The notes under the pieces are model-generated. The model saw only the letters and a list, made by a program, of their open reading frames with translations. It was not told where the DNA came from and did no database searches. The position numbers and the translations under genes are program-made. From Klebsiella spallanzanii (lineage in GTDB: Bacteria; Pseudomonadota; Gammaproteobacteria; Enterobacterales; Enterobacteriaceae), in contig NZ_CABGGS010000044.1 of assembly GCF_902158555.1 (NCBI RefSeq), forward strand, positions 310,001 to 374,000: DNA of 64,000 nt. Reading direction: 5' to 3'. Numbering within the stretch: the first letter of the stretch is position 1; each line of letters starts with the position of its first letter. Positions 1 through 9,810 of the stretch are shown in pieces.

Positions 1-273
1 TTTATCGATCCGGTGGATTTTCGCGGCCAACTGGTCACCGTGGTTGGTCCAATAGTCGGCGCTGTTGACGGCAAAGTTGGCAATACGCCGTATAAATTTA
101 TGCTGATGAATGCTACCGGCTACAAGCGCTGGAACGTCGTGCAGCAGGTGGTGATGCCGCCGCAGCCCATTGATCCGTGGATGTTTGGCCCGCGCCCGTG
201 GGGCTACGGATACGGCGGTTGGGGCTGGTATAACCCAGGCCCAGCAGAAGTCAGAAACGTCGTAACCGAATGA
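1..273 (+). CDS. Slp/YeaY family outer-membrane lipoprotein, C-terminal part
   Basis: The reading frame is open from the first base of the window and ends at TGA, so this is the 3' end of a gene that starts upstream; an internal GTG at 13 only looks like a start. The tail is rich in Gly, Trp, Tyr and Pro ([14 protein letters not shown]), as in the Slp/YeaY family of starvation-inducible outer-membrane lipoproteins. In E. coli yeaY lies directly upstream of fadD, as here, which supports a YeaY assignment. The lipobox and signal peptide are outside the window. The role of the family in the envelope is not well defined. Confidence 0.8.
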   Translation, partial: FIDPVDFRGQLVTVVGPIVGAVDGKVGNTPYKFMLMNATGYKRWNVVQQVVMPPQPIDPWMFGPRPWGYGYGGWGWYNPGPAEVRNVVTE

Positions 274-292
274 TTTTGTAGTTTTTATAAAC

Positions 293-330
293 AAAAAGAA
301 ACAGCGGCTGGTCCGCTGTTTCTTTGTTTT
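293..330 (+). terminator. Rho-independent terminator after the slp-type gene
   Basis: A perfect stem with arms AGAAACAGCGG and CCGCTGTTTCT, a 5-base loop, and a following T-rich run (TTGTTTT). It separates the lipoprotein gene from fadD. Confidence 0.85.
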
Positions 331-391
331 CAGTCAAATAAGAAAAATAAATAGTGACGCGCTTCGCAACCTGTAAAACGCCTAATTAATA

Positions 392-416
392 AACTGGTAC
401 GCTGAGTTAATATAAT
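392..416 (+). promoter_or_regulatory. Putative FadR operator overlapping the fadD promoter
   Basis: AACTGGTACGCTGAGTT at 392-408 resembles the FadR operator (AnCTGGTCnGAnnnGTT type), and a perfect TATAAT hexamer follows at 411-416. I see no good -35 hexamer at the right distance. In E. coli FadR represses fadD from operators in its promoter, and fadR lies about 9 kb further on in this window. Assignment is by resemblance only. Confidence 0.55.
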
Positions 417-481
417 GTTAACAAAATGTTTGTTGATCAGGGGTTGTGATGACGACGAATAATTACTTCAGAGGTGATGCA

Positions 482-2167
482 GTGAAAAAGGTTTGGCTAA
501 ACCGTTATCCCGCGGATGTTCCAGCGGAGATAAACCCTGACCGCTATCAATCCCTGGTTGAACTGTTTGAACACGCCGTCCGCCGCTATGCCGACCAACC
601 GGCATTTATCAACATGGGCGAGGTGATGACTTATCGTAAGCTGGAGGAGCGCAGTCGGGCGTTCGCCGCTTATCTTCAGGAGGGCCTGGGCCTGCAAAAA
701 GGCGACCGCGTCGCCCTGATGATGCCCAACCTGCTGCAATACCCGGTGGCGCTGTTTGGTATCCTGCGCGCGGGCATGATTGTAGTGAACGTCAATCCGC
801 TGTATACCCCGCGCGAACTGGAGCATCAGCTTAACGATAGCGGCGCCGCCGCCATTGTGATCGTTTCCAACTTTGCGCATACCCTGGAAAAAGTGGTTGA
901 TAAAACCCAGGTCAAGCACGTGATTTTAACCCGCATGGGCGATCAGCTTTCCACAGCGAAAGGCACGCTGGTTAACTTTGTGGTGAAGTACATTAAGCGC
1001 CTGGTGCCAAAATACCACCTTCCGGACGCAATCTCGTTTCGCAGCGCGCTGCAGCACGGCTACCGTATGCAGTATATCAAGCCCGAAATCGTCTCTCAGG
1101 ACCTCGCCTTCCTCCAGTACACCGGCGGCACAACCGGCGTGGCGAAAGGGGCGATGCTCACCCACCGTAATATGCTGGCGAACCTTGAGCAGGTAAATGG
1201 CACCTACGGGCCGCTGCTGCATCGCGGCAAAGAGCTGGTCGTTACCGCATTACCGCTGTACCACATCTTCGCGCTGACCATGAACTGCCTGCTGTTTATT
1301 GAGCTGGGCGGGCAGAACCTGCTGATCACTAACCCGCGCGACATTCCGGGGCTGGTCAAAGAGCTGGCGAAATATCCCTTCACCGCCATGACTGGGGTGA
1401 ATACGCTGTTTAATGCGCTGCTCAATAATAAAGAGTTTCAGCAGCTCGACTTTTCCTCTCTGCATCTTTCTGCGGGCGGCGGGATGCCGGTGCAGCAGGT
1501 GGTTGCTGAGCGCTGGGTTAAGCTGACCGGGCAGTATCTTCTGGAAGGCTATGGCCTGACGGAGTGCGCGCCGCTGGTGAGCGTCAACCCGCACGATATT
1601 GATTATCACAGCGGCAGCATCGGTCTGCCGGTGCCGTCCACGGAAGCGAAGCTGGTGGATGATGATGATAATGAAGTACCGCCTGGAGAGCCGGGCGAGC
1701 TGTGCGTGAAAGGGCCGCAGGTGATGCTGGGTTACTGGCAGCGTCCTGATGCCACCGCCGAGATAATCAAGGACGGCTGGCTGCATACCGGCGATATTGC
1801 GGTAATGGATGACGAAGGATTTCTGCGCATTGTCGATCGCAAGAAAGATATGATCCTGGTTTCAGGCTTCAACGTATACCCGAACGAAATTGAAGACGTG
1901 GTTATGCAGCATTCCGGCGTGCAGGAAGTTGCTGCCGTAGGCGTACCGTCCGGAAGCAGCGGTGAAGCGGTGAAAATTTTCGTGGTCAAAAAAGACCCGA
2001 CGTTAACGGAAGAGATGCTGATTACCTTTTGCCGGCGTCAGCTGACCGGCTACAAGGTGCCGAAACTGGTTGAGTTTCGCGATGAGCTGCCGAAATCCAA
2101 CGTCGGGAAAATTTTACGTCGAGAACTGCGTGACGAAGCCCGCGCTAAAGTAGACAATAAAGCCTGA
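482..2167 (+). CDS. fadD: Long-chain-fatty-acid--CoA ligase FadD
   Basis: Activates exogenous long-chain fatty acids to acyl-CoA at the inner membrane, the entry step to beta-oxidation and the source of the FadR effector. The sequence shows the AMP-binding signature [12 protein letters not shown] near residue 213, the GYGLTE motif and the C-terminal K in [11 protein letters not shown] chose the GTG at 482: it gives 561 residues, equal to E. coli FadD (which uses TTG at the same place), begins with [13 protein letters not shown] as in E. coli, and has GAGG seven bases upstream. A longer frame from 446 would add 12 unconserved residues. A strong terminator follows, so it is transcribed alone. 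Confidence 0.97.
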   Translation: MKKVWLNRYPADVPAEINPDRYQSLVELFEHAVRRYADQPAFINMGEVMTYRKLEERSRAFAAYLQEGLGLQKGDRVALMMPNLLQYPVALFGILRAGMIVVNVNPLYTPRELEHQLNDSGAAAIVIVSNFAHTLEKVVDKTQVKHVILTRMGDQLSTAKGTLVNFVVKYIKRLVPKYHLPDAISFRSALQHGYRMQYIKPEIVSQDLAFLQYTGGTTGVAKGAMLTHRNMLANLEQVNGTYGPLLHRGKELVVTALPLYHIFALTMNCLLFIELGGQNLLITNPRDIPGLVKELAKYPFTAMTGVNTLFNALLNNKEFQQLDFSSLHLSAGGGMPVQQVVAERWVKLTGQYLLEGYGLTECAPLVSVNPHDIDYHSGSIGLPVPSTEAKLVDDDDNEVPPGEPGELCVKGPQVMLGYWQRPDATAEIIKDGWLHTGDIAVMDDEGFLRIVDRKKDMILVSGFNVYPNEIEDVVMQHSGVQEVAAVGVPSGSSGEAVKIFVVKKDPTLTEEMLITFCRRQLTGYKVPKLVEFRDELPKSNVGKILRRELRDEARAKVDNKA

Positions 2168-2187
2168 GCTAAGAGTGAATCGCCAGA

Positions 2188-2210
2188 CGCCGGCTAAGCC
2201 GGCGTTTTTT
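2188..2210 (+). terminator. Rho-independent terminator of fadD
   Basis: Perfect 7-bp GC stem CGCCGGC/GCCGGCG with a TAA loop, followed immediately by six T residues. Confidence 0.93.
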
Positions 2211-2236
2211 ATGGGCGCAAGTTAAGAGAGTACGAT

Positions 2237-3364
2237 TTGAACTATCAGATGATCACCACCAACGATGGCCTTCGCGCCATCTGTGAAGCGGCAAACGCAG
2301 TTTCTGCTATTGCGCTGGATACGGAATTTGTCCGTACACGCACCTACTATCCGCAGCTCGGTCTGCTCCAGCTGTTTGACGGCAACCAGGTTTCATTAAT
2401 TGACCCTCTGGTAATTACCGACTGGGAGCCGATGCGTGAACTGCTGCTGAATAAAAACGTGACCAAATATCTGCATGCCGGCAGTGAAGATCTGGAAGTG
2501 TTCCTTAACGCCTTTCATTTGATGCCACAGCCGCTTATCGATACGCAGATTCTGGCCGCTTTTTGCGGTCGCCCGATGTCATGGGGTTTTGCCGCGATGG
2601 TTGAAGAGTATACTGGCGTAGCGCTGGACAAGAGTGAGTCTCGTACTGACTGGCTGGCCCGTCCGCTGACTGAACGCCAGTGTATTTATGCCGCCGCCGA
2701 TGTCTGGTATCTGCTGCCAATTGCCGAAAAACTGATGGCTGAAACTGACCGTGCAGGTTGGCTGTCCGCGGCGCTGGATGAATGTCAGCTGATGCAACAG
2801 CGTCGTCAGGAAGTCCTGGATCCCGCGCAGGCCTGGCACGATATCGGTAACGCCTGGCAGTTGCGTACCCGTCAGCTTGGCTGTCTGCAGTTGCTGGCTG
2901 ACTGGCGGCTGCGTAAGGCGCGCGAGCGTGACCTGGCGGTCAACTTTGTCATTCGTGAGGAGCATCTGTGGAACGTGGCGCGCTATATGCCCTCCAGCCT
3001 GGGTGAGCTTGATAGCCTGGGGCTATCGGGCAGCGAAATTCGTTTCCATGGCAAGACGTTGATAAGCCTTGTCGAGAAGGCTCAGGCGCTACCGGAAGAG
3101 GCGCTGCCTGAGCCGTTACAGAACCTGATCGACATGCCGGGCTACCGCAAGGTGTTTAAGGACATTAAAGCGCTGGTGCAGGCCGTGAGCGCCGAGAAGG
3201 GCGTAAGCGCAGAGCTGCTAGCCTCAAGAAGGCAGATTAACCAACTGCTGAACTGGCACTGGGGGCTGAAAAACGGTAACGGGCAGCCTGAACTGGTTTC
3301 CGGATGGCGCGGCGAATTGATGGCCGATCGCCTGAATGCGTTGCTGAGCGAGTATCCGCGCTAA
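2237..3364 (+). CDS. rnd: Ribonuclease D
   Basis: 3'-to-5' exoribonuclease that trims tRNA and other stable RNA 3' ends. The DEDD exonuclease domain fills roughly residues 1-170, with the acidic motifs in ALDTEFVRTRTYYP, HAGSEDLEVF and YAAADVWYLLP. Two HRDC-like domains follow (about 210-290 and 295-370). The length, 375 residues, equals E. coli Rnd. The start is TTG, as in E. coli, where the UUG codon is known to limit expression. It lies between fadD and minE and converges with the min operon; a hairpin sits between them. Confidence 0.96.
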   Translation: MNYQMITTNDGLRAICEAANAVSAIALDTEFVRTRTYYPQLGLLQLFDGNQVSLIDPLVITDWEPMRELLLNKNVTKYLHAGSEDLEVFLNAFHLMPQPLIDTQILAAFCGRPMSWGFAAMVEEYTGVALDKSESRTDWLARPLTERQCIYAAADVWYLLPIAEKLMAETDRAGWLSAALDECQLMQQRRQEVLDPAQAWHDIGNAWQLRTRQLGCLQLLADWRLRKARERDLAVNFVIREEHLWNVARYMPSSLGELDSLGLSGSEIRFHGKTLISLVEKAQALPEEALPEPLQNLIDMPGYRKVFKDIKALVQAVSAEKGVSAELLASRRQINQLLNWHWGLKNGNGQPELVSGWRGELMADRLNALLSEYPR

Positions 3365-3388
3365 GCAGTTTTAGCCGCTACTCAAAGC

Positions 3389-3423
3389 AAAAAACCGGCT
3401 TCGCAGAGCGTTGCCGGGTTTTT
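3389..3423. terminator. Bidirectional terminator between rnd and minE
   Basis: An A-rich stretch and ACCGGC on the left pair with GCCGGGTTTTT on the right (one bulged base), around a loop of about 13 bases. U-tracts form on either strand, which fits the convergent genes. Confidence 0.75.
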
Positions 3424-3446
3424 ACGCTACTTTTGGTACTACAGGG

Positions 3447-3716
3447 TCAGGATTTCGACTCTTCGGTTTCCGGTAAGGTCACGTTCAGCTCCAGAATCGA
3501 AATATCCCCGTCTCTCTGCTCCAGCTGTACGCTGACCATCTCCGGATCGATCTGCACGTACTTGCAAATCACTTCCAGAATGTCTTTACGCAGCTGCGGC
3601 AGGTAGTGCGGTTCAGCATCGCCGCGACGACGCTCCGCAACGATGATTTGCAGGCGCTCTTTCGCAATATTGGCGGTGTTCTTTTTCCGCGAGAGAAAAA
3701 AGTCGAGTAATGCCAT
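3447..3716 (-). CDS. minE: Cell division topological specificity factor MinE
   Basis: Drives pole-to-pole oscillation of MinD/MinC so that the division inhibitor is lowest at mid-cell. The N-terminal amphipathic membrane anchor ([12 protein letters not shown]) and anti-MinCD segment ([19 protein letters not shown]) are intact, followed by the beta-rich topological specificity domain. At 89 residues it is one longer than E. coli MinE, with a slightly different acidic C-terminus. Last gene of the minCDE operon, three bases after minD. Confidence 0.97.
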   Translation of the reverse strand: MALLDFFLSRKKNTANIAKERLQIIVAERRRGDAEPHYLPQLRKDILEVICKYVQIDPEMVSVQLEQRDGDISILELNVTLPETEESKS

Positions 3717-3719
3717 AAT

Positions 3720-4532
3720 TTATCCTCCGAACAGGCGTTTGAGGAAACCTTTCTTCTCTTCTTCGACGAAGCGGAAAGGACGTTCTTCTCCGAGCAGACG
3801 TTCAACAGTATCGGCATAGGCTTTACCTGCGTCCGATGCATCATCCAGAATAACCGGCTCACCCTGGTTCGACGCGCGCAGTACGGACTGATCTTCCGGA
3901 ATCACGCCCACCAGATTGATGCGCAGAATTTCCAGCACGTCTTCCATGCTCAACATGTCGCCTTTATTTACGCGGCCAGGGTTATAACGCGTCAGCAGCA
4001 GATGCTCTTTGATCGGATCTTCGCCCCTTTCCGCGCGGCGGGATTTGGAAGCAAGGATGCCGAGGATACGGTCGGAGTCACGAACGGAGGAGACTTCCGG
4101 GTTGGTGGTGATGATGGCTTCGTCAGCGAAGTAGAGCGCCATCAGCGCACCCGTTTCGATGCCTGCAGGGGAGTCGCAGACGATAAAATCAAAATCCATC
4201 TTTTTCAGTTCTTCAAGAACTTTATCTACGCCTTCGCGGGTCAGTGCGTCTTTATCACGCGTCTGGGAGGCCGGGAGGATATAGAGGTTCTCCGTGCGCT
4301 TATCTTTGATTAACGCCTGGTTCAACGTGGCATCACCCTGGATGACGTTGACGAAGTCATAAACGACGCGACGTTCGCAGCCCATGATCAGGTCAAGGTT
4401 ACGCAGACCAATATCGAAGTCGATGACGACCGTTTTCTTTCCCTTCTGGGCCAAACCAGTAGCGATGGCCGCGCTGGAGGTGGTCTTGCCAACGCCTCCT
4501 TTACCCGAAGTCACAACAATAATGCGTGCCAT
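3720..4532 (-). CDS. minD: Septum site-determining ATPase MinD
   Basis: Membrane-associated ATPase that recruits MinC and is released by MinE. The deviant Walker A motif SGKGGVGKTTSSAA lies at residues 9-22, with switch motifs CDSPAGIETGA and the C-terminal amphipathic membrane-targeting helix (EEKKGFLKRLFGG). The 270 residues match the E. coli protein. It lies between minC (23 bases upstream) and minE (3 bases downstream), the usual co-transcribed order. Confidence 0.98.
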   Translation of the reverse strand: MARIIVVTSGKGGVGKTTSSAAIATGLAQKGKKTVVIDFDIGLRNLDLIMGCERRVVYDFVNVIQGDATLNQALIKDKRTENLYILPASQTRDKDALTREGVDKVLEELKKMDFDFIVCDSPAGIETGALMALYFADEAIITTNPEVSSVRDSDRILGILASKSRRAERGEDPIKEHLLLTRYNPGRVNKGDMLSMEDVLEILRINLVGVIPEDQSVLRASNQGEPVILDDASDAGKAYADTVERLLGEERPFRFVEEEKKGFLKRLFGG

Positions 4533-4555
4533 AGAAATTCCTTGTTAAAAAGGGA

Positions 4556-5254
4556 TTAATTCAACGATTGAATTGTCAAAGCGCTGTCGCCTAAACGCAG
4601 GCGCGCCGCTTTGCCATAAAATTCGGCCGGAATGTTATCACTCAGCCAGTATTCTCCCGCGATGGAGACCAGCTCCGCCGAGAGGTTGGTACAAAATATT
4701 TGGGCATCTCTGTCGCCGCCAGCACCGGCAAGCGCGCGTCCTCGCATCATGCCATAGACATGGATATTACCATCGGCGATAAGTTCAGCTCCGGCACTCA
4801 CATGGTTTGTAACAATAAGATCACAGTGTGGCGCATAAATACGCTGACCGGAACGTACCGGCTGATCAATCAAACGCGTTTTTGTGATCTGATTAACAAC
4901 TGGCGGTGGTGAAACAGGTTCGGGTGCTGCCTGACGGGCTATTTTTTCTTTCCCTTCGGTTAATAAAGGGAGCCCGGCGCGGTCAATTTCCGTTTTCAGC
5001 CGGGGAAGTTTACACCCGCTTACGCCCATAATTCGCAGGCCGGTAGCCGCAATAGCTTCATGGAGAGGGCGCCAGTCGACGGCGTCTTCAATGCTGCTGA
5101 TGTTCACAACCACGGGGGCATGACGTAAAAAGGCGGGAGCCTGGGCGATTTTGTCTTCTAACGCCTGACGAATAACCTCGGGATTTGCATCGTGCAAATG
5201 AACCACAGATAAGGTGAAGCTACTGCCCTTAAGTTCGATTGGCGTATTTGACAT
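4556..5254 (-). CDS. minC: Septum site-determining protein MinC
   Basis: Inhibitor of FtsZ ring assembly. The N-terminal FtsZ-interacting domain (to about residue 105) is joined by a Pro-rich linker to the C-terminal beta-helical domain that binds MinD ([33 protein letters not shown]). I start at 5254 ([10 protein letters not shown]), the E. coli start, giving 232 residues; it has AAGG upstream. A frame extending to 5350 would add 32 residues that run into the ycgL promoter region. First gene of minCDE, divergent from ycgL. Confidence 0.96.
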   Translation of the reverse strand: MSNTPIELKGSSFTLSVVHLHDANPEVIRQALEDKIAQAPAFLRHAPVVVNISSIEDAVDWRPLHEAIAATGLRIMGVSGCKLPRLKTEIDRAGLPLLTEGKEKIARQAAPEPVSPPPVVNQITKTRLIDQPVRSGQRIYAPHCDLIVTNHVSAGAELIADGNIHVYGMMRGRALAGAGGDRDAQIFCTNLSAELVSIAGEYWLSDNIPAEFYGKAARLRLGDSALTIQSLN

Positions 5255-5380
5255 CCTGGCCTTACTCAATTTGCTGTTTATCACCCGCTGAAGTGCGGTG
5301 ATATTCCGAAGACTAAAAGGCATGTTATAGTCACTCATATATTGAGGCAAGTGACCACAGGTCTAATTCCGAGTAAAACT

Positions 5381-5662
5381 ATGTTTTGTGTGATCTATCG
5401 AAGTACTAAACGTGAGCAAACCTATTTATATGTCGAAAAAAAGGACGATTTCTCCCGCGTTCCCGACGAATTAATGTATAGCTTCGGCACGCCTAAATTG
5501 GCAATGATTCTGCCGCTCGATGGACGAAAAAAACTCATTCACGCCGATTTGGATAAAGTGAAACAGGCTCTGGCCGATCAGGGCTATTACCTGCAACTTC
5601 CTCCTCCGTCTGAAAATTTACTCAAGAAACACCTGGCGGAACAGGGGAATAAATCTGATTAA
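5381..5662 (+). CDS. ycgL: YcgL family protein (DUF709)
   Basis: Small conserved gammaproteobacterial protein with the YcgL fold; biochemical function unsettled. Conserved segments are [22 protein letters not shown] and [13 protein letters not shown]. The start is uncertain. The ATG at 5381 gives 94 residues and begins at the family's conserved [12 protein letters not shown] at 5342 or GTG at 5351 would add up to 13 residues ([13 protein letters not shown]), similar to an extension annotated in E. coli; GAGG lies only three bases from the GTG. Divergent from minC, with ycgM 17 bases downstream. Confidence 0.9.
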   Translation: MFCVIYRSTKREQTYLYVEKKDDFSRVPDELMYSFGTPKLAMILPLDGRKKLIHADLDKVKQALADQGYYLQLPPPSENLLKKHLAEQGNKSD

Positions 5663-5679
5663 CCCACTAAGGGGAAATA

Positions 5680-6339
5680 ATGTACCAACATCATAACTGG
5701 CAGGGTGCGCTACTGGATTATCCGGTAAGCAAGGTGGTTTGCGTGGGCAGCAATTATGCGAAACACATTAAGGAGATGGGCAGTGCGACGCCGGAAGAAC
5801 CGGTGCTGTTTATTAAACCTGAGACGGCGCTATGCGACATCCGCCAGCCGTTGGTGCTTCCTGAAGGCCTGGGTTCGGTGCATCATGAAGTGGAGCTGGC
5901 GGTGCTGATTGGCGGTACGCTGCGTCAGGCAACGGAAGATCATGTGCTTAAAGCCATCGCGGGTTATGGCGTGGCGCTGGATCTTACCCTGCGCGATCTG
6001 CAGGGCAAAATGAAAAAAGCCGGCCAGCCGTGGGAAAAGGCGAAGGGTTTTGATAACTCCTGCCCGATTTCAGGATTTATTCCGGCGGCCGAGTTTCATG
6101 GCGATGCGCAGGATACTCCGCTGAGCCTGAAGGTAAATGGCGAAGTGCGCCAGCACGGCACAACGGCCGACATGATCCATAAAATTGTGCCGCTGATTGC
6201 CTATATGTCGCGTTTCTTCACCCTGAAAGCCGGTGATGTGGTGCTGACGGGGACCCCGGAAGGTGTGGGTCCGCTAAGCAGCGGTGATGAACTGGAAGTC
6301 GGTTTTAACGGATTATCGTTAACCACCCGCGTGCTGTAA
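5680..6339 (+). CDS. ycgM: Fumarylacetoacetate hydrolase family protein YcgM
   Basis: Member of the FAH superfamily of metal-dependent C-C hydrolases/decarboxylases; related enzymes act as acylpyruvases or oxaloacetate decarboxylases. The metal-binding region is visible in VHHEVELAVLIGG, with further conserved segments GVALDLTLRDLQ and LTGTPEGVGPL. The 219 residues equal E. coli YcgM. AAGGGG lies eight bases before the ATG, and the gene follows ycgL closely, so the two are probably co-transcribed. The exact substrate cannot be read from the sequence. Confidence 0.93.
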   Translation: MYQHHNWQGALLDYPVSKVVCVGSNYAKHIKEMGSATPEEPVLFIKPETALCDIRQPLVLPEGLGSVHHEVELAVLIGGTLRQATEDHVLKAIAGYGVALDLTLRDLQGKMKKAGQPWEKAKGFDNSCPISGFIPAAEFHGDAQDTPLSLKVNGEVRQHGTTADMIHKIVPLIAYMSRFFTLKAGDVVLTGTPEGVGPLSSGDELEVGFNGLSLTTRVL

Positions 6340-6418
6340 CGTCCGCTTGCCGCCTTCTCCAGGCGGCAAAACTTGCATCGGCGTGCCAGACTCGTTATAA
6401 GGTGCACCCTGAATTGCA

Positions 6419-6880
6419 ATGACGGACATCCCAATGAGCGAACAACCTTTCTGGCAACAAAAAACACTGGATGAAATGAGCGATGCGGAGTGGGAATCAC
6501 TTTGCGATGGCTGCGGACAGTGCTGCCTGCATAAGCTGATGGATGAGGATACTGACGAAATCTACTTTACTAACGTCGCCTGCCGTCAACTGAATATCAA
6601 AACCTGCCAGTGCCGCAATTACGAGCGCCGCTTCGAATATGAACCGGACTGCATTAAGCTAACTCGCGATAACTTGCCCACTTTCGAATGGCTGCCGCCG
6701 ACCTGTGCCTATCGCCTGCTGGCTGAAGGTAAACCGCTGCCGCACTGGCACCCGCTGTTGACCGGCTCTAAGGCCGCGATGCATGGCGAACGCATTTCCG
6801 TTCGCCATATTGCGGTTAAAGAGTCCACCGTAGTGGACTGGCAAGATCATATCCTGAATAAACCAGATTGGGCGCAGTAA
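6419..6880 (+). CDS. ycgN: YcgN family cysteine-rich protein (UPF0260)
   Basis: Conserved cytosolic protein of the YkgJ/YcgN zinc- or iron-chelating family. The cysteine cluster [11 protein letters not shown] near residue 35 and later [14 protein letters not shown] and PDCIKL are the likely metal ligands. Its role is unknown. The length of 153 residues equals E. coli YcgN. The start is not certain: an in-frame ATG at 6434 (MSEQPFWQQ) would give 148 residues, and neither has a well-placed ribosome site. It follows ycgM by 79 bases. Confidence 0.93.
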   Translation: MTDIPMSEQPFWQQKTLDEMSDAEWESLCDGCGQCCLHKLMDEDTDEIYFTNVACRQLNIKTCQCRNYERRFEYEPDCIKLTRDNLPTFEWLPPTCAYRLLAEGKPLPHWHPLLTGSKAAMHGERISVRHIAVKESTVVDWQDHILNKPDWAQ

Positions 6881-6889
6881 GGCGCTCAG

Positions 6890-7234
6890 TTAATTTTTCC
6901 TGGCGTGGAATAGCCCGCTTTCACCGTCGGTCTCGTCTTCGACCCAGAAGTTAATATTGAACTGTGCATCATCGCTTAGCTCGATGCGATGCCAGTATTG
7001 TGGCGGGCTGGTGGCGAACTGCCCGGCATTGATGATCACTTTCGCCTCTGGTTCTGTCGCCTGCTCATCGGCGAAACCGTAATAGGTTACCGTCCCCTCC
7101 ATCACGCAAAGTTGACCGAAAACACCCGCAGCGGTGTTGTGGTGCGTCAGCAGAGCGGCAGGAACGTTTTGTTTGGTAAAGAATGGGGTGGAGCGTTTTA
7201 CTTTCCAGTTAGCGGGAATACGCAAATGAGACAT
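6890..7234 (-). CDS. YeaR-like DUF1971 protein, predicted NsrR-regulated
   Basis: A small cupin-like DUF1971 protein of 114 residues. It shares with E. coli YeaR the pattern RSTPFFTKQNVPA, VMEGTVTYYGFADE, INAGQFATSPPQYWHRIE and FNINFWV. YeaR is induced by nitrate and nitric oxide; its biochemistry is unknown. I chose the ATG at 7234, six bases after AAGGAG; an ATG three bases upstream is too close and a frame to 7279 runs through the operator. The position between ycgN and dsbB differs from E. coli, where yeaR lies elsewhere, next to yoaG, which is not seen here. An NsrR-like operator directly upstream supports nitrosative-stress control. Confidence 0.85.
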   Translation of the reverse strand: MSHLRIPANWKVKRSTPFFTKQNVPAALLTHHNTAAGVFGQLCVMEGTVTYYGFADEQATEPEAKVIINAGQFATSPPQYWHRIELSDDAQFNINFWVEDETDGESGLFHARKN

Positions 7235-7259
7235 CATGTGCTCCTTAGTGAATGCATAT

Positions 7260-7282
7260 AAGATGTATTTAATATGCATCTT
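7260..7282 (-). promoter_or_regulatory. NsrR-type operator upstream of the yeaR-like gene
   Basis: An 11-1-11 inverted repeat with arms AAGATGTATTT and ATATGCATCTT. This matches the known NsrR site (AAGATGCATTT and its complement around one base) at nearly every position. It lies 25 bases upstream of the chosen start of the yeaR-like gene, so NsrR bound here would block transcription until nitric oxide destroys its iron-sulfur cluster. Confidence 0.8.
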
Positions 7283-7309
7283 TAAGGCGCAGGGGTCAAC
7301 TCGCAGGCA

Positions 7310-7332
7310 AAAAAAACGCTCCCGAAGGAGCG
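7310..7332 (-). terminator. Rho-independent terminator of dsbB
   Basis: On the minus strand CGCTCC, loop TTCG, GGAGCG and then a run of T. It lies 19 bases after the dsbB stop. Confidence 0.9.
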
Positions 7333-7350
7333 CTTTATCAGCAATCGATC

Positions 7351-7881
7351 TTAGCGACCAAATAGATCGCGCTTTTTCGGTTTAAACGGCTGGGCGATAA
7401 GCACCAGCACACCGACAATCAGGTAGGCGGCGAAGATCCCGACCAGCCATTGCGGCATTTCCAGGGTCAGGAATTCCCACTGGCGCACGGAGCAGTCGCC
7501 GGTAGCCACGAATACCTGCGGCAGCCATTTGTCCAGCGGCAGCCAGGTTGGGAAGCGCGCGGCAAAATCACAGGTCTGGAAGGGGGAAGGGTGAAGCTGA
7601 ATCATGGTGTGCTCCCACGCCAGCTGTAGCCCGCGCAAGGCGCTGTAGAGCCAGATAACTATCGCTACGTAGCGCAGCGGTGATTTAGGCGCAATGGCGC
7701 CGACAATACCGGCACCCATCACGCCGAATAGCGCACAGCGTTCGTAAATACACAAGACGCATGGTTGCAGCAACATCACGTGCTGGAACCACAAAGCAAC
7801 CAATTCAAGAATAAACGCGGTTAGCGCCATCAGGAGCCAGGCACCGCGTCCCCTTGAGCACTGGTTTAAATATCGCAACAT
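7351..7881 (-). CDS. dsbB: Disulfide bond formation protein DsbB
   Basis: Four-helix inner-membrane protein that reoxidises periplasmic DsbA and passes electrons to quinone. The periplasmic CVLC pair (residues 41-44) and the second pair, Cys in FQTCDF and in TGDCSV, are present, as are four hydrophobic segments and a basic C-terminus ([11 protein letters not shown]). I use the ATG at 7881, giving 176 residues as in E. coli, with GGGAA suitably upstream; a start two codons earlier sits too close to that site. Transcribed alone toward its terminator, downstream of nhaB. Confidence 0.96.
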   Translation of the reverse strand: MLRYLNQCSRGRGAWLLMALTAFILELVALWFQHVMLLQPCVLCIYERCALFGVMGAGIVGAIAPKSPLRYVAIVIWLYSALRGLQLAWEHTMIQLHPSPFQTCDFAARFPTWLPLDKWLPQVFVATGDCSVRQWEFLTLEMPQWLVGIFAAYLIVGVLVLIAQPFKPKKRDLFGR

Positions 7882-8011
7882 AATCATTTCCCTGGAACAT
7901 GCTAAATCATGGCAGTGTAAACGAAAACCGAAGCGACGCCAGCAGCTAGTCAGAAAATATTACGTAAACGAATATGGAATACCCGGATTTATGACCTGGG
8001 TATCCGCTATT

Positions 8012-9574
8012 TTATTTGAGCAACTGCGGTGTAACCAGCCAGCCGTGATCGAGCATCCACTGGGTGGCCGGCATTAAGGTAAACTCAACGCATGCCAGAC
8101 CCACCAGAGTCAGGACGATGGTATAGGGCAGCGCCATCCACACCATCCGGCCATAGGAGAGGCGAATCAGCGGGGCCAGGGCAGAAGTGAGCAGGAACAG
8201 GAATGCCGCCTGGCCGTTTGGTGTGGCAACGGATGGCAGGTTGGTCCCGGTGTTAATCGCCACCGCCAGCAGTTCAAACTGTTGGATGCTGATGGTGCCT
8301 TGTTCCAGGGCGGCCTTCACTTCATTGATGTAGACCGTGCCGACAAAGACGTTGTCGGAAATCGACGACAGCAGGCCGTTAAACAGATAAAACAGCGATA
8401 GCTGAGCATGCGGTGATGCCTGTAGCACGAACTCAATCACCGGAGCGAACAGGTGCTGGTCAATAATCACCGCAACTATGGCAAAGAAGACGGTTAACAG
8501 CGCGGTAAACGGTAAGGCTTCGGTAAACGCTTTGCCGATAGCGTGTTCATCGGTCACCCCGGAGAAGGTGGTGGCCAGAATAATCACCGACAGGCCGATC
8601 AGGCCAACTTCCGCAAGGTGCAGCGCCAGAGCGATGATCAGCCAGACGCCGATAATTCCCTGGGCAATCAGGCGCAGACGATCCTGACGGCTGCGGCTCT
8701 GGCGGCTGCGGTCGTCAAATTCCTGCAGTACTTTGCGCACGGCTGGCGGCAGCGGTTCGCCGTAGCCAAAGAGACGGAATTTCTCCAGCAGCAGACAGAC
8801 TATCAGACCGCAGGCTAGTACCGGTAAGGTGACCGGTATCATGCGCAAGAAGAATTCGCCAAAATGCCAGCCAGCGGCTTTAGCAATAATCAGGTTCTGC
8901 GGTTCGCCAACCATGGTCATCACGCCTCCGAGCGCGGTACCAATACCAGCATGCATCATCAGGCTGCGCAAAAAACCGCGAAATTGCTCCAGCACATCGC
9001 GGTAGTGCTGAGCGATATGGCTATCGTCGAGCATATCGTCATCGTCCGGTCGCGCCGACGCGACCTTGTGATAAATACCGTAGAAGCCAACGGCGACGCT
9101 AATCACTACCGCAACAACGGTTAATGCGTCAAGGAAGGCGGAAAGGAAGGCGGAAGCGACGCAAAACGCCAGCGACAGCAGCATCTTGCTGCGGATGCCG
9201 AGGAGCAAACGGGTAAAGATGAACAGCAGCAGCTGTTTCATGAAGTAGATCCCTGCCACCATAAACATCAACAGCAGCAGAACCTCAAGATTGCTGGCAA
9301 TTTCTTCCCTGATATGTCCCGGACTGGTCATACCAATAAATACGGCTTCAATCGCCAGCAGGCCGCCCGGTAACAGCGGGTAGCACTTAAGCGCCATCGC
9401 CAGAGTGAATATGAATTCGATAACCAGCAACCATCCGGCAATAAATGGATGAAGAAAAAACACTAACGGATTAACAATTAAGAAAATAATGAGGGTGAGC
9501 TTATACCAGTCCGGGGACTGACCCAGAAAATTGCGCCATAGTGCGCGACCGTAAGACATTTCCACGACAGACAT
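8012..9574 (-). CDS. nhaB: Na+/H+ antiporter NhaB
   Basis: Electrogenic sodium/proton antiporter of the inner membrane (about 12 helices), used in sodium tolerance and pH balance. Nearly the whole sequence matches the E. coli protein in pattern: [17 protein letters not shown] at the N-terminus, [30 protein letters not shown] and the conserved [20 protein letters not shown]. It has 520 residues against 513 in E. coli; the extra residues are the first few. The start at 9574 has GGAG five bases upstream, and an internal ATG at 9559 is the alternative. Divergent from fadR. Confidence 0.96.
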   Translation of the reverse strand: MSVVEMSYGRALWRNFLGQSPDWYKLTLIIFLIVNPLVFFLHPFIAGWLLVIEFIFTLAMALKCYPLLPGGLLAIEAVFIGMTSPGHIREEIASNLEVLLLLMFMVAGIYFMKQLLLFIFTRLLLGIRSKMLLSLAFCVASAFLSAFLDALTVVAVVISVAVGFYGIYHKVASARPDDDDMLDDSHIAQHYRDVLEQFRGFLRSLMMHAGIGTALGGVMTMVGEPQNLIIAKAAGWHFGEFFLRMIPVTLPVLACGLIVCLLLEKFRLFGYGEPLPPAVRKVLQEFDDRSRQSRSRQDRLRLIAQGIIGVWLIIALALHLAEVGLIGLSVIILATTFSGVTDEHAIGKAFTEALPFTALLTVFFAIVAVIIDQHLFAPVIEFVLQASPHAQLSLFYLFNGLLSSISDNVFVGTVYINEVKAALEQGTISIQQFELLAVAINTGTNLPSVATPNGQAAFLFLLTSALAPLIRLSYGRMVWMALPYTIVLTLVGLACVEFTLMPATQWMLDHGWLVTPQLLK

Positions 9575-9810
9575 CCTTTCTCCGCAAAATTTGAAACATG
9601 ATTTTATAGGTGACTATTCGCAAGATTACCAGTTGCGCAAAACCGGATGCAACTTTCTTCGCATCACGTTCTTTAGAATAGAGAAAGTGTGAAATGAAAA
9701 GTCGAAAATGAAACGGCGATCCCTTTTTAATTACTTTCTGGCGCTATCTGCTCTATAGAGGCTCTGGTATGATGAGTCCAATTGCAACGCTGTGTAATGG
9801 AAATCTTATT

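Noticed and set aside
446..481. Upstream start giving a 573-residue FadD
   Set aside because: The GTG at 482 gives exactly the E. coli length and N-terminus and has its own GAGG; the extra 12 residues are not conserved.
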